NCBI RefSeq assembly: GCF_002813455.1
Contig: NZ_PHHE01000001.1
Location: forward strand, 3,709,001-3,773,000
Direction of reading: 5' to 3'
DNA from: Pseudomonas baetica
GTDB taxonomy: Bacteria > Pseudomonadota > Gammaproteobacteria > Pseudomonadales > Pseudomonadaceae
Length of the DNA: 64,000 bases
A program made the translations under genes and the position numbers. The notes beneath the pieces are model-generated. The model was not told the DNA's origin. It searched no databases and was given only the letters and a program-made list of their open reading frames with translations. Shown here piece by piece: positions 1-9,486 of this stretch; the first letter of the stretch is position 1, and each line of letters starts with the position of its first letter.

Positions 1-2054
1 TCGCTGAGCAGCAAATTCTGCGCAGTGTCGACCACCTCTTCGACACGCCGGGCGATGAATTGCGCACGGTTGTGGCAGAAGCAGCGCACCTTCAGCGAAG
101 GTTGCAGCGCCCCGCGAGGCAAGTTGTTGAGGTAATCGCGCAGGCAATCGAGCAGGGCGTGGGGGCCGTCGAAGCGGTTGACCAGTACTTCGTTCCAACT
201 GTTGAGCGTGACCTGATCCAGCGTCAGCACCAGATTTTCGCGCACACCGGCGTAGCTCAGCGAATCGGTGCGCTCGGTGGTCATCAGGATGTTCAGGTCG
301 CGGTGATGCTTGAGCGGGTCGACACCGACATTGACCAGCATCAGCACCTCGCTCGGCACCGCAGCGCGCAGCAACGGCTCTTCGGCAACGGTGGGCAAGG
401 GCAGGGCGATGCTTTGTTGCAGGCTGCCGAGCAGGTTGAACAGTTCGAACTCGCTCAAGTCGCTGTTGCCAGGATGCAGGGCCAGGCGGGTGCTGCTGTC
501 GATCACACCGTTGCGATGGCACCAGGTCAGCAGTTCGAGCAACTCGCGGCTGCGTTTGATCGGCGCGAAATGTTCCCACTCCAGTGCCGTCAGGCTGCCG
601 TTGTACAGGCCCCACTGGGTTTGCCCCGGCTCCTTCTTGTTGCGCGACTGCACCAGGGTCAGGGTGTCTTCGGCCAGATCCGGGGCGATGCCGGGGTTGA
701 TGAACTCGACCTTGTCAGCCTTGCGTTCGAACGCGGCATAAAGCCTGCGACCGAGGACGTTGAGGTCACGTTTGTTGATCAGGCTGACGGTCTGTTCGGT
801 GCGGGCAAATTGGGCCAGGAAGCGATAGCTGTAGTTCAGCTCATTGACCAGCGCGCGGCGTTCGGCGCTGACCTGGCGGACTTTCCACTGGCTGCGGCTG
901 TCGAGCAGCGCCAGTTGCCGCTGATCCCAATGCCATTCATTGGCCAAACGTTCGAGCAGCGAGCGCTGCCAGCCTTGGCTGCGACTGCTGCCGGTGAGCT
1001 TGCGGTTGACCTTCAAATACAGTGCGCGGCGCACCAGCTCCAGGCGCTCCGGCTCCTTACGCGCAGTGAGGTATTCCTCGATGCGCCGATACACGACCAT
1101 GTACGGGTCAAGTTCATCCAGATCGAGCTGGTTGGCGAACACCGCTTGCTTGTAGCGCAGGCTCAGGCACTGCACTGTCGGGTGCTCGCTGGCGTAGACC
1201 TCGGTCAGCAGCAGCTTGAGCACCGATTTGTAGGGTGACTCGATGCCCTTGAACAACTGCCATAGTCCGGCACCGATGAACTCGCCCGGCGGAATCGTCG
1301 CCAGATGTCCGAGGTCGAGGGTTTCGTCCGCGCGGATGAAACGTTTGGACAGCAGCGTGTGGGTGTAAAGGTCGTAGGCGTTTTCTTCGTAGACCGGCAC
1401 CAGCCACCAGATTGGCGTGCGCCCGGCCAGCCAGATCGCGGTGCGGTAGAACTCGTCCAGCAGTAGATAGTGCTGGGTGGTGCCGCAGTTTTCCGAACTG
1501 AGTTGGCTGTCACGTTCGCCTTTGACGAAACGCACCGGATCGATCAGAAAGAAATGCGCCTCGGCGCCCTGGCTCGCCGCCCAGGTTTCGAGCAACTGGC
1601 ATTTCTTGTGCAATTCAGCGAGTTCACTTTCGCTCAGGTCCGGCGCGTGGCAAACCCACACGTCCATATCGCTTTGATCAGCTTGAGCCAGCGTGCCGAG
1701 GCTGCCCATCAGGAACAGACCGTGAATCGGTCGTGGCGGATTGCTGCCGTGGCGTGGCTTGTAGGAGAACGAGCGGGTCAGACGCTGGGCTTCGGCAAGG
1801 GCATTGGCATCCGGCTCGTAATTCGACAGACCGGCCGGCGTACTGCCCGAGACATAACCTGGCAACAGTGGATGATTGACGTGAAAGAACAGTGGCAGCA
1901 GCGTCAGCACGCCTTGTTGGCGCGTCGACAAGCCTTCCAGTGCTCGGCCCAGTCGACCTTCATTGAGTTTGAGAAAACGCGCGCGCAGTTGGCTGAGTAC
2001 CTTGCGGTCGACTCCCTCGTCCAGGTCGGGGCGGATTTCGTGGGTGCGCGTCAT
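1..2054 (-). CDS. cyaA: Class I adenylate cyclase CyaA (3' end outside window)
   Basis: Makes cAMP from ATP in the cytoplasm, feeding cAMP/Vfr-type regulation. Translating the minus strand from ATG 2054 gives MTRTHEIRPDLDEG and 684 codons with no stop, so the C-terminus lies beyond position 1. The nucleotidyltransferase motif GSLGTLAQADQSDMDVWVCH is at residues 117-136; the SDxD acidic pair is the expected metal site. The class I signature EFIGAGLWQLFKGIESPYKS follows at about residue 265. The start is set by this being the first ATG before the conserved N-terminal region; no competing upstream ATG was found. The known family is 850-950 aa, so roughly three quarters is present. PAO1 has cyaA in the same neighbourhood. 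Confidence 0.95.
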   Translation of the reverse strand, partial: MTRTHEIRPDLDEGVDRKVLSQLRARFLKLNEGRLGRALEGLSTRQQGVLTLLPLFFHVNHPLLPGYVSGSTPAGLSNYEPDANALAEAQRLTRSFSYKPRHGSNPPRPIHGLFLMGSLGTLAQADQSDMDVWVCHAPDLSESELAELHKKCQLLETWAASQGAEAHFFLIDPVRFVKGERDSQLSSENCGTTQHYLLLDEFYRTAIWLAGRTPIWWLVPVYEENAYDLYTHTLLSKRFIRADETLDLGHLATIPPGEFIGAGLWQLFKGIESPYKSVLKLLLTEVYASEHPTVQCLSLRYKQAVFANQLDLDELDPYMVVYRRIEEYLTARKEPERLELVRRALYLKVNRKLTGSSRSQGWQRSLLERLANEWHWDQRQLALLDSRSQWKVRQVSAERRALVNELNYSYRFLAQFARTEQTVSLINKRDLNVLGRRLYAAFERKADKVEFINPGIAPDLAEDTLTLVQSRNKKEPGQTQWGLYNGSLTALEWEHFAPIKRSRELLELLTWCHRNGVIDSSTRLALHPGNSDLSEFELFNLLGSLQQSIALPLPTVAEEPLLRAAVPSEVLMLVNVGVDPLKHHRDLNILMTTERTDSLSYAGVRENLVLTLDQVTLNSWNEVLVNRFDGPHALLDCLRDYLNNLPRGALQPSLKVRCFCHNRAQFIARRVEEVVDTAQNLLLS

Positions 2055-2237
2055 GTCAGCTCAAACCGGCTCGCAGGCTCGGAGGTGAAGGGTCTCGGAT
2101 TGTCGGCAGTTTAGCCTCTGCGCACCGGGACTTTTAAGCTGAATTTGTTTTTTGACGTCAGGTTTCTATCGCTGGGTGTCAGAGTGGGCCCGCGGAAATC
2201 CCGTGGCAGGAGTTCCCGTGGGCAAAGTCGAGGAGGA

Positions 2238-2483
2238 TCAGGCTGTTTCTTGCTCTTTCAGAATGGTCAGCACCGTTTGCACATTTTGCGCGGCATCACG
2301 ACCCAGGCTGGTCAGATAACCGCCATCGGGCTGATCGGTGAGTTCTTTTTCAAAGAGGCGTTGGGCGGCAGCAATGTGCTTCGGGGCAGCGGTCTGATGA
2401 ATTTTCAAACCTTCCTGGGAACTGTCCAGGGGAAAGAGTGCAAGGACTTCCAGTTCGGCAACCAACTCAGGGGTAAGCGACAT
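2238..2483 (-). CDS. TIGR02647-family small protein
   Basis: An 81-aa protein starting MSLTPELVAELEVLALF and containing the conserved stretch QPDGGYLTSLGRDAA. I recognise it as the Pseudomonas TIGR02647 family, sometimes called DNA-binding, but the role is not established. It has no signal peptide or membrane segment. It lies between cyaA and another small conserved gene, all on the minus strand, with 183 bases to the cyaA start. The family call is fairly sure; no function is assigned. Confidence 0.8.
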   Translation of the reverse strand: MSLTPELVAELEVLALFPLDSSQEGLKIHQTAAPKHIAAAQRLFEKELTDQPDGGYLTSLGRDAAQNVQTVLTILKEQETA

Positions 2484-2639
2484 AAGGACTCCAGACTTTC
2501 TAGGAATTGGACGACAGCGCCCCTAAGGTGAACCTGCCGGCGCGGACTGTCCAGTGTGCGCGTCAGGGTTTTTGTCCGGGGGCGGATTCCAGTGTAGTCA
2601 GGGTCTGGCGGAAGGCTGGATGGATGGGTGACAAATTGT

Positions 2640-2661
2640 GTGGGAGCAGGCCCGCTCCCAC
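2640..2661. repeat. REP-like single palindrome
   Basis: An 8-base perfect inverted repeat GTGGGAGC / GCTCCCAC with a 6-base loop. It shares the GGGAGC...GCTCCC core of the paired REP elements elsewhere in the window. It lies just past the stop codon of the gene at 2676, where it could act as an mRNA 3' hairpin. Confidence 0.6.
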
Positions 2662-2675
2662 GGTTAGCTGCGCGG

Positions 2676-2960
2676 TTACTGCTTTTCGGGTGGCAACTCA
2701 GGCAGCGCACGCAATGCGGTTTCATACCATTGGGTATCAAACGCACGGTCTTCATCGAGCATCGCGTCAATCTCGAAAGCCAACACATGGGCCATCAGAT
2801 TGAGGATCTCTTCGCGCTCGACCCCCACCAGAGTGAGCTTATTGAACGTGGCTTTAGCCGCTGGCGGGTTGTCGCTTTCGATCTGGTTCTCGATCGCTTC
2901 GATCAGCGTGCTCTCGGTGAACTCTTCTTCGTCGTTGTCGATGTCTGTCGGCTCGCTCAT
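2676..2960 (-). CDS. Conserved acidic hypothetical protein
   Basis: A 94-aa soluble, strongly acidic protein with an N-terminal run rich in Asp and Glu (MSEPTDIDNDEEEF) and a helical remainder. On the minus strand, cctgccATG with a GAG-type ribosome site supports the start at 2960. I do not recognise a named domain. It appears to be a conserved Pseudomonas hypothetical beside the TIGR02647 gene. No function is proposed. Confidence 0.65.
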   Translation of the reverse strand: MSEPTDIDNDEEEFTESTLIEAIENQIESDNPPAAKATFNKLTLVGVEREEILNLMAHVLAFEIDAMLDEDRAFDTQWYETALRALPELPPEKQ

Positions 2961-3083
2961 GGCAGGCTCCTCAAGGAAAGGCGCCAGTTTACCTGCATTC
3001 AGCGGCGTGATGCTGCTGGCGGGAATCGGCCGTCCGATCTATAAAAAGACACTGCCCACCCCGCACGGCCTGGAGGCTATGTG

Positions 3084-3743
3084 ATGCTCAAGCTCTACGG
3101 ATTTTCTGTCAGCAACTACTACAACATGGTCAAACTGGCGCTGCTGGAAAAAGGCCTGCCGTTCGAAGAGGTCACGTTCTATCCCGCGCAGACCCCGGAT
3201 TCGCTGGCGATCAGCCCGCGCGGCAAGGTGCCGGTGCTGGGCGTCGATGCCGGGTTCATCAACGAGACTGCGATCATCCTCGAATACCTCGAACAGACCC
3301 AGAAAGGTACACCGCTGCTGCCACGCGACCCGTTCGAACGGGCGCAGGTGTTGGCGATTGCCAAGGAAATCGAGTTGTATATCGAGCTGCCAGGGCGCGC
3401 CTGTTATGGCGAAGCGTTTTTCGGCATGACGTTGCCGGAGGCGATCAAGGAAAAGACCAAAACCGAATTGCTATTGGGCTTTGCGGCGCTCGGCCGCCAC
3501 GGCAAATTCGCCCCGTATGTGGCGGGCGACAGTCTGAGCATCGCGGATTTGTACTTCCTTTACAGCGTGCCGCTGGCCTGTGCGGTCGGGCAGAAGCTGT
3601 TCGGGATTGATTTTCTGGCAGAGTTGCCGCAGGCGAAGGCGCTGCTGGAGCGGCTTGAACAGAATCCGCATGTGCAGAAGATTGCGGCGGACAAGGAGGC
3701 GGCGATGCCGGCGTTTTTGGCGATGATCGCTGCCAAGAAGTAA
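3084..3743 (+). CDS. Glutathione S-transferase family protein
   Basis: A 219-aa cytoplasmic GST-like protein. The N-terminal thioredoxin-like domain (about residues 1-78) has LYGFSVSNYYNMVKLAL, the RGKVPVLGVD cis-proline segment and NETAIILEYLE, which matches the usual glutathione-binding Glu/Ser region (ET here). The all-helical C-terminal domain runs from about 90 to 215. A GTG at 3081 is in frame, but ATG 3084 lies 7 bases after TGGAGG and is preferred. The substrate is unknown. It stands alone between a minus-strand hypothetical and a REP pair. Confidence 0.88.
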   Translation: MLKLYGFSVSNYYNMVKLALLEKGLPFEEVTFYPAQTPDSLAISPRGKVPVLGVDAGFINETAIILEYLEQTQKGTPLLPRDPFERAQVLAIAKEIELYIELPGRACYGEAFFGMTLPEAIKEKTKTELLLGFAALGRHGKFAPYVAGDSLSIADLYFLYSVPLACAVGQKLFGIDFLAELPQAKALLERLEQNPHVQKIAADKEAAMPAFLAMIAAKK

Positions 3744-3770
3744 GATTTGTAGTGTTGTGAAGGACGCTTT

Positions 3771-3860
3771 CGCGAGCAAGCCCGCTCCCACATTTGGATT
3801 TATGTTGTACACAGAATCTGTGACCGACATAAATCCCCTGTGGGAGCGGGCTTGCTCGCG
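3771..3860. repeat. REP pair (inverted, REPIN-like)
   Basis: Two copies of a 22-base element with core GAGCAAGCCCGCTCCCACA at 3771-3792 and its reverse complement at 3839-3860, facing each other across 46 bases. This is the paired arrangement typical of Pseudomonas REP doublets. It fills the gap between the convergent GST and argH genes. Confidence 0.88.
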
Positions 3861-3872
3861 AAGCTTTTGCTG

Positions 3873-5267
3873 TTAGCGGCTGGCGATCAGCGCCTGACCG
3901 CGAACGACCGCTGCCCTGACCTGCGCCGGCGCAGTTCCGCCGATATGGTCACGGGCATTCACCGAGCCTTCCAGGGTCAGTACGGCAAACACGTCCTGTT
4001 CGATCTGGTCGCTGAACTGACGCAGTTCTTCCAGGCTCATTTCCGCCAGATCCTTGCCAGTGTCCACGCCGTACTTCACCGCGTGGCCAACGATTTCGTG
4101 GCAGTCACGGAACGGCAGACCACGACGCACCAGATAATCCGCCAGGTCAGTCGCGGTGGAGAAACCGCGCAGGGCCGCTTCACGCATGATCGCGTGTTTC
4201 GGCTTGATCGCCGGGATCATGTCGGCGAACGCACGCAGTGAATCACGCAGGGTGTCAGCGGCGTCGAACAGCGGCTCTTTATCTTCCTGGTTGTCCTTGT
4301 TGTAGGCCAGCGGCTGGCCTTTCATCAGGGTCAGCAGGCCCATCAGCGCGCCGAATACACGGCCGGTCTTGCCGCGCACCAGCTCAGGCACGTCGGGGTT
4401 TTTCTTTTGCGGCATGATCGAGCTGCCGGTGCAGAAGCGATCCGGCAGATCGATGAACTGGAATTGCGCGCTGGTCCACAGCACCAGCTCTTCGGAGAAA
4501 CGCGACAGGTGCATCATCGCGATGCTCGCGGCCGAGCAGAATTCGATGGCGAAGTCGCGATCGGAAACGTTGTCCAGCGAGTTGCCGCCCACGGCATCGA
4601 AGCCCAGCAGTTGCGCGGTGTATTCGCGGTCGATCGGGTAGGTGGTGCCAGCGAGTGCGGCGCTGCCCAGCGGCATGCGGTTGGTGCGCTTGCGGCAGTC
4701 GACCAGACGTTCGTAGTCGCGGCTGAGCATTTCGAACCAAGCCAGCATGTGGTGCCCGAACGTCACTGGCTGCGCGGTCTGCAAGTGCGTGAAGCCCGGC
4801 ATGATGCTGGCGGCTTCGCGCTCGGCTTGCTCCAGCAGGCCTTTCTGCAGGCGGGTGATCTCGGCCAGGATCAGGTCGATCTCGTCACGCAGCCACAGGC
4901 GGATATCAGTGGCCACCTGGTCGTTACGGCTACGCCCTGTGTGCAGCTTTTTGCCGGTGACACCGATGCGGTCGGTCAGGCGCGCTTCGATGTTCATGTG
5001 CACGTCTTCGAGGTCGATGCGCCAGTCGAACTGGCCGGCCTCGATTTCGCCCTGAATGGTCTTCAGGCCATCGATGATGGTGTCGCGCTCGGCATCGGTC
5101 AGCACGCCGACCTTGGCCAGCATGGTGGCGTGGGCGATCGAGCCCATGATGTCGTGGCGATACAGGCGCTGGTCGAAAGTGACGGAGGCGGTGAAGCGGG
5201 CGACGAAGGCGTCGACGGGTTCACTGAAGCGGCCGCCCCAGGACTGATTGGTCTTGTCAGTGCTCAT
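3873..5267 (-). CDS. argH: Argininosuccinate lyase
   Basis: Last step of arginine biosynthesis: argininosuccinate to arginine and fumarate, as a cytoplasmic homotetramer. The protein is 464 aa (usual 455-470). The fumarase/aspartase superfamily signature [11 protein letters not shown] is at residues 281-291, with the catalytic-loop Ser at 283. HTGRSRNDQ (109-117) and [10 protein letters not shown] (164-173) are the other conserved blocks. ATG 5267 ([14 protein letters not shown]) is chosen; an upstream in-frame start would add a non-conserved tail. It is divergent from algR, as in PAO1, but with a shorter gap. Confidence 0.97.
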   Translation of the reverse strand: MSTDKTNQSWGGRFSEPVDAFVARFTASVTFDQRLYRHDIMGSIAHATMLAKVGVLTDAERDTIIDGLKTIQGEIEAGQFDWRIDLEDVHMNIEARLTDRIGVTGKKLHTGRSRNDQVATDIRLWLRDEIDLILAEITRLQKGLLEQAEREAASIMPGFTHLQTAQPVTFGHHMLAWFEMLSRDYERLVDCRKRTNRMPLGSAALAGTTYPIDREYTAQLLGFDAVGGNSLDNVSDRDFAIEFCSAASIAMMHLSRFSEELVLWTSAQFQFIDLPDRFCTGSSIMPQKKNPDVPELVRGKTGRVFGALMGLLTLMKGQPLAYNKDNQEDKEPLFDAADTLRDSLRAFADMIPAIKPKHAIMREAALRGFSTATDLADYLVRRGLPFRDCHEIVGHAVKYGVDTGKDLAEMSLEELRQFSDQIEQDVFAVLTLEGSVNARDHIGGTAPAQVRAAVVRGQALIASR

Positions 5268-5737
5268 GAATTCGCTCGTATCGGCTTGAAGAAAAAAGGC
5301 GTGAAACGCTGGCGCGGATAATAACAGGGTTGCCAATCCTGTCGCTGACACCGGTCGATACGTTTTTTTCTCATCGCGTCATGCATAGTCGGCGCGTTCT
5401 CCCGGGAATTTGCGCAACGATATTTTTCGATTGAGCAATATCGGCCCGACGAGCGTCTACAGTTGGACATAAGGGTTGGCGCAAGTCAGATCGCGCAAAG
5501 GTCTGGCTGCCGACTATAAGAAGAGGGGGTGGGTGTATTGTCCTTGGGCAAACACCGCGCAAAGCGCAGGAAACAGCGGGCATCGAGCAGTACGACCCGG
5601 GCACTGGCAAATATTGCTGGCCGACGTACGGCACTTTTTGGCGCTCGGGCTAGTCTTAGCGTGGATCGCGGTGACGGACGTCACTTCACCTGTCTACGCT
5701 ATCCTTGTGCGAGACTCACGCAGGAATCCAGCGCAAT
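5268..5737. other. Intergenic argH-algR region, no gene seen
   Basis: A 470-base gap between divergent argH and algR. In PAO1 this place holds the sensor gene fimS/algZ of about 1.1 kb. No frame here resembles a histidine kinase. The short open frames at 5476-5757 and 5529-5741 have no ribosome site and no recognisable domain. The region must hold both promoters; a TATTAT box for argH is at 5318-5323. Confidence 0.7.
5318..5323 (-). promoter_or_regulatory. Candidate -10 box for argH
   Basis: On the minus strand TATTAT lies about 50 bases before the argH ATG, with GCGACA 16 bases upstream as a weak -35. The surrounding CTGTTATTATCCGC is repeated exactly upstream of hemC. Confidence 0.45.
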
Positions 5738-6484
5738 ATGAATGTCCTGATCGTTGATGACGAACCACTGGCTCGCGAGCGCCTCAGCCGAATGGTGAGC
5801 GAGCTCGAGGGTTATACAGTCCTGGAGCCCAGCGCCACGAATGGCGAAGAGGCGTTGGCACTGATCGACAGCCACAAGCCGGATATCGTGCTGCTCGATA
5901 TCCGCATGCCGGGCCTCGATGGCCTGCAGGTTGCTGCCCGACTGTGCGAACGCGAAACGCCGCCCGCCGTGGTGTTTTGCACCAGCCCCGATGAATTTGC
6001 CGTGGAAGCCCTGCAGGCCAGCGCCGTGGGCTATGTGGTGAAACCCGTGCGAACCGAACATCTGCATGACGCCTTGAGAAAGGCTGAACGCCCCAATCGG
6101 GCGCAACTCTCGGCCCTGACCCGTCCCGCTGCCGAAAGCGGCACCGGCCCGCGCAGTCACATCAGTGCCCGCACCCGCAAAGGCATCGAACTGATCCCGC
6201 TGGATCAGGTGGTCTACTTTATCGCCGACCACAAATACGTGACCCTGCGCCACGAGGCCGGTGAAGTGCTGCTGGACGAACCGCTCAAGGCCCTCGAAGA
6301 CGAATTCGGCGAGCGCTTCGTACGTATCCACCGCAACGCGCTGGTCGCCCGCGACCGCATCGAGCGCCTGCAACGCACACCGCTGGGGCATTTCCAGCTG
6401 TTCCTCAAAGGACTCAATGGTGACGCGCTGATTGTCAGCCGCCGGCATGTGGCGGGTGTGCGCAAAATGATGCAGGGCCTTTAA
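5738..6484 (+). CDS. algR: LytTR response regulator AlgR
   Basis: A 248-aa two-domain regulator. The receiver domain (1-120) has the DDEP acidic pair at residues 7-8, phospho-acceptor Asp54 in VLLDIRMPG, and the conserved Lys in GYVVKPV. The LytTR DNA-binding domain covers about 140-245 (RKGIELIPLDQVVYF, RIHRNALV). In P. aeruginosa AlgR controls alginate, twitching and virulence genes and works with the sensor FimS/AlgZ encoded just upstream. That sensor is missing here. ATG 5738 starts the conserved MNVLIVDDEP. hemC follows in the same direction after 137 bases, as in PAO1. Confidence 0.95.
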   Translation: MNVLIVDDEPLARERLSRMVSELEGYTVLEPSATNGEEALALIDSHKPDIVLLDIRMPGLDGLQVAARLCERETPPAVVFCTSPDEFAVEALQASAVGYVVKPVRTEHLHDALRKAERPNRAQLSALTRPAAESGTGPRSHISARTRKGIELIPLDQVVYFIADHKYVTLRHEAGEVLLDEPLKALEDEFGERFVRIHRNALVARDRIERLQRTPLGHFQLFLKGLNGDALIVSRRHVAGVRKMMQGL

Positions 6485-6581
6485 CCCGGTCATTCCGGGT
6501 GGTTTTCACTTCTCGTTACCAGGCGTTGCAGGCCAGGGAGGCCACGCCGTTCTGATTCAAGTCAAAGTGGATTTGGCTGAG

Positions 6582-6595
6582 CTGTTATTATCCGC
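6582..6595 (+). promoter_or_regulatory. Candidate hemC promoter element
   Basis: CTGTTATTATCCGC contains a TATTAT -10-like box (6586-6591) about 30 bases before the hemC start. The same 14-mer is found upstream of argH on the other strand. No good -35 is visible. Confidence 0.4.
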
Positions 6596-6621
6596 CGTAT
6601 CTATTCAGTACGGATTGATCC

Positions 6622-7563
6622 ATGTCCTCTCGCGAAATCCGCATCGCCACCCGTAAAAGTGCGCTGGCCCTCTGGCAGGCCGAATACGTCAAAGCCCGTC
6701 TGGAAGCGGCCCATCCGGATCTGCTGGTGACGCTGGTGCCCATGGTCAGTCGCGGCGACAAGTTGCTTGATTCACCGCTGTCGAAAATCGGCGGCAAGGG
6801 CCTGTTCGTCAAGGAACTGGAAACCGCGCTGCTGGAAAACGAAGCTGATATCGCCGTGCACTCGATGAAAGACGTGCCGATGGACTTCCCCGAAGGCCTC
6901 GGTCTGTTCTGCATCTGCGAGCGCGAAGACCCGCGTGATGCCTTCGTTTCCAATACCTACGCAAGCCTTGAGGCGTTGCCGGCCGGCAGCATCGTCGGCA
7001 CTTCCAGCCTGCGTCGTCAGGCGCAGTTGTTGACCCGCCGTCCTGATCTGCAAATCCGCTTTCTGCGCGGCAACGTCAACACCCGTCTGGCCAAGCTTGA
7101 TGCCGGTGAGTACGACGCGATCATCCTCGCCGCGGCCGGTTTGATCCGTCTCGGTTTCGAAGACCGTATCACTTCGGCCATCAGCGTCGACGACAGTCTG
7201 CCGGCCGGCGGTCAAGGTGCAGTCGGTATCGAATGTCGCAGCGTCGACACAGAAATCCACGCCTTGCTGGCGCCGTTGCACCATGCCGATACCTCCTCGC
7301 GCGTCACCGCTGAACGCGCCCTCAACAAGCATTTGAATGGCGGCTGCCAAGTGCCGATCGCCTGCTATGCCGTGCTCGAAGGCGAGCAATTGTGGCTGCG
7401 AGGTCTGGTGGGCGAGCCGAGTGGCGGCAGGCTGATCAGCGCCGAAGCCCGGGCACCACGCGGCGATGCCGAAGCGTTGGGGGTGAAGGTCGCCGAAGAC
7501 TTGCTTGGCCAGGGCGCGGAGGAAATTCTCAAGGCAGTTTACGGCGAGGCAGGTCACGAGTGA
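6622..7563 (+). CDS. hemC: Porphobilinogen deaminase (hydroxymethylbilane synthase)
   Basis: Polymerises four porphobilinogens into hydroxymethylbilane in the cytoplasm; first gene of the hemCDXY run. The protein is 313 aa, the normal length. The dipyrromethane cofactor cysteine is Cys242 in [11 protein letters not shown], the same residue number as in E. coli. Other family blocks are [20 protein letters not shown] (44-63) and VHSMKDVP (79-86). The start [17 protein letters not shown] is conserved. The stop codon overlaps the hemD GTG start. Confidence 0.97.
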   Translation: MSSREIRIATRKSALALWQAEYVKARLEAAHPDLLVTLVPMVSRGDKLLDSPLSKIGGKGLFVKELETALLENEADIAVHSMKDVPMDFPEGLGLFCICEREDPRDAFVSNTYASLEALPAGSIVGTSSLRRQAQLLTRRPDLQIRFLRGNVNTRLAKLDAGEYDAIILAAAGLIRLGFEDRITSAISVDDSLPAGGQGAVGIECRSVDTEIHALLAPLHHADTSSRVTAERALNKHLNGGCQVPIACYAVLEGEQLWLRGLVGEPSGGRLISAEARAPRGDAEALGVKVAEDLLGQGAEEILKAVYGEAGHE

Positions 7564-8327
7564 CTGCCTGGCGCCTGCTGCTGACGCGCCCTGCGGATGA
7601 CTGTGCGGCGCTCGCCGAAAACCTGGCCGGGCAGGGGATTTTTAGCAGTTGCCTGCCGCTTTTGGAAATTGCGCCGTTACCGGTTTCTGAGAAGATCGCC
7701 CGGGCGATAGGGCAATTGTCGGGTTGCAGCGCGGTGATCGTGGTCAGCAAACCGGCAGCGCGTATTGCGCTGCAACTGCTCGATGCCTATGGGCCGCAGT
7801 CACCGGCGATGCCATGGTTCAGCGTCGGTGCGGCGACGGCGCAGATTCTCAAGGATCACGGCCTCGACGTGAGCTTCCCGGTCGATGGCGATGACAGCGA
7901 AGCATTGCTGCAATTGCCGCGTCTGCGTGAGGCCGTGACCCGGCCCGGTGCGCAGGTGTTGATTCTGCGCGGCGAGGGTGGTCGTGAGTTGCTCGCCGAG
8001 CGCCTGCGCGAGCTAGGTGCTAGTGTCGAGTATCTGGAATTGTATCGACGTGACCTGCCAGCCTATGCGCCGCAAACACTGCCGCGGCGGATCGAAGCGG
8101 AACGCTTGAACGGGCTGGTGGTCAGCAGTGGACAGGGTTTCGAGCACTTGCGCCAGATGGCCGGCGATGGCTGGCCGACGATTGCGCGGTTGCCGTTGTT
8201 TGTTCCAAGCCCAAGGGTCGCCGAGCTGGCACGTGCCGCCGGGGCCCAAACAGTTGTGGATTGCCGCGGCGCGAGTGCCGCGGCTTTGCTGACGGCGTTA
8301 CGGGAGCATCCCGTGCCCGTTCTCTAA
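7560..8327 (+). CDS. hemD: Uroporphyrinogen-III synthase
   Basis: Cyclises hydroxymethylbilane to uroporphyrinogen III. The protein is 255 aa. It starts at GTG 7560, overlapping the hemC stop (GAGTGA), and gives [18 protein letters not shown], the typical HemD N-terminus. Sequence conservation in this family is low, but [15 protein letters not shown] and the position directly after hemC make the call firm. It is translationally coupled to hemC. Confidence 0.93.
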   Translation: MTAWRLLLTRPADDCAALAENLAGQGIFSSCLPLLEIAPLPVSEKIARAIGQLSGCSAVIVVSKPAARIALQLLDAYGPQSPAMPWFSVGAATAQILKDHGLDVSFPVDGDDSEALLQLPRLREAVTRPGAQVLILRGEGGRELLAERLRELGASVEYLELYRRDLPAYAPQTLPRRIEAERLNGLVVSSGQGFEHLRQMAGDGWPTIARLPLFVPSPRVAELARAAGAQTVVDCRGASAAALLTALREHPVPVL

Positions 8328-8343
8328 TGCAAAGGATGGATAC

Positions 8344-9486
8344 GTGAGCGAAACAGCCTTGCCAAAAGATGACGTCCAACCAGTGATTGATGCGCCGGTT
8401 GAAACTCCACCGCCGGCCAAAGAGCCACGCCGAGGCAATGGCCTGGCCATCGTCGCCCTGTTGCTCGGCGCTGCCGGTGTCGCGATCGGTGGCTGGGGAG
8501 TCTGGCAGGTGCGTCACCTGCAAACCAATACTCAGCAACAGTCGGGTCAGGTTCAGGCGTTGAACGATCAGGCGCAGAGTCTGAAACTCAACGAACAGCG
8601 CCTGACCGAGCGCCTTGCGCAGTTGCCAGGTGCCGACGAACTCGCCGAGCGCCAGCGTCTGGTCGCGCAGCTTCAAGGCGATCAGCAACGCCTCAATCAG
8701 CGTCTGGAAACCGTCCTTGGCGCCAGCCGCAAGGATTGGCGTCTGGCCGAGGCCGAGCACCTGCTGCGGCTTGCCAGCCTGCGTCTGTCGGCGTTGCAGG
8801 ACATCAGCAGTGCTCAGGCCCTGGTGCAGGGTGCTGACGAAATCCTCCGTGAACAGAACGATCCCGGTTCGTTTGCTGCCCGTGAGCAAGTGGCCAAAAC
8901 CCTGGTCGCGTTGCGCAGCACCGAGCAGCCAGATCGCACCGGGTTGTTCCTGCGTCTGGGGGCGCTGCGTGATCAGGTCATCGACCTCACCGAGCTGGCG
9001 CCGGAGTACAAGGATCGCGGTGAATCGCTGCTCGGCCTGACCGCCGATGGTGATGGCGCCAGTCGCTGGGCGCAGTGGTGGGATAAGGTCTCGCGCTACA
9101 TCCGTATCGATTTCGACGCAGACAAGAATGTGAAGCCGCTGTTGGCCGGGCAAAGTCTGAGTCAGGTGCGTCTGGCCCTGAGCCTGGCGCTGGAGCAGGC
9201 GCAGTGGGCAGCCCTCAATGGTCAGGCGCCGGTGTACACCCAGGCACTGGCCGAGGCGCGCGACGTTCTCAAAGGCAACTTCAATCCGGACAATGCGCAA
9301 AGCAAAGTGATGCTGGAACAGGTTGGCGAGCTGAGCAAGGAGCCGGTCACCGTTAATACGCCGGATCTGACCGGCACCCTGAGTGCGGTCCAGGCTTATC
9401 TCGAGCGGCGTAACGTCAACGCCCAAGAGTCGGTGAAACCCTTCGCCAAGCCTGCCGCCAGCACCGCGCAGGAGGCCACGCCATGA
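8344..9486 (+). CDS. hemX: HemX-like inner-membrane protein
   Basis: A 380-aa protein of the HemX family, once annotated as uroporphyrinogen-III C-methyltransferase without real evidence. It has a cytoplasmic N-terminal tail, one membrane helix at about residues 34-57 (AIVALLLGAAGVAIGGWGVW), a coiled coil at about 60-125, and a periplasmic helical domain. The start is GTG 8344, 16 bases after hemD, with AAGGATGG upstream. It overlaps hemY by 4 bases (ATGA). The role in heme synthesis is by operon association only. Confidence 0.88.
   Translation: MSETALPKDDVQPVIDAPVETPPPAKEPRRGNGLAIVALLLGAAGVAIGGWGVWQVRHLQTNTQQQSGQVQALNDQAQSLKLNEQRLTERLAQLPGADELAERQRLVAQLQGDQQRLNQRLETVLGASRKDWRLAEAEHLLRLASLRLSALQDISSAQALVQGADEILREQNDPGSFAAREQVAKTLVALRSTEQPDRTGLFLRLGALRDQVIDLTELAPEYKDRGESLLGLTADGDGASRWAQWWDKVSRYIRIDFDADKNVKPLLAGQSLSQVRLALSLALEQAQWAALNGQAPVYTQALAEARDVLKGNFNPDNAQSKVMLEQVGELSKEPVTVNTPDLTGTLSAVQAYLERRNVNAQESVKPFAKPAASTAQEATP

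Noticed and set aside
60..1238. 392-codon open frame on plus
   Set aside because: Antisense to cyaA, which has its full signature set; no ribosome site.
5304..5330. Sigma-54 promoter before argH
   Set aside because: TTGGCA looks like a -24 element, but the -12 position lacks GC.
5476..5757. Possible small gene or fimS remnant before algR
   Set aside because: Neither of the overlapping frames has a ribosome site or kinase motif; one runs into algR in another frame.
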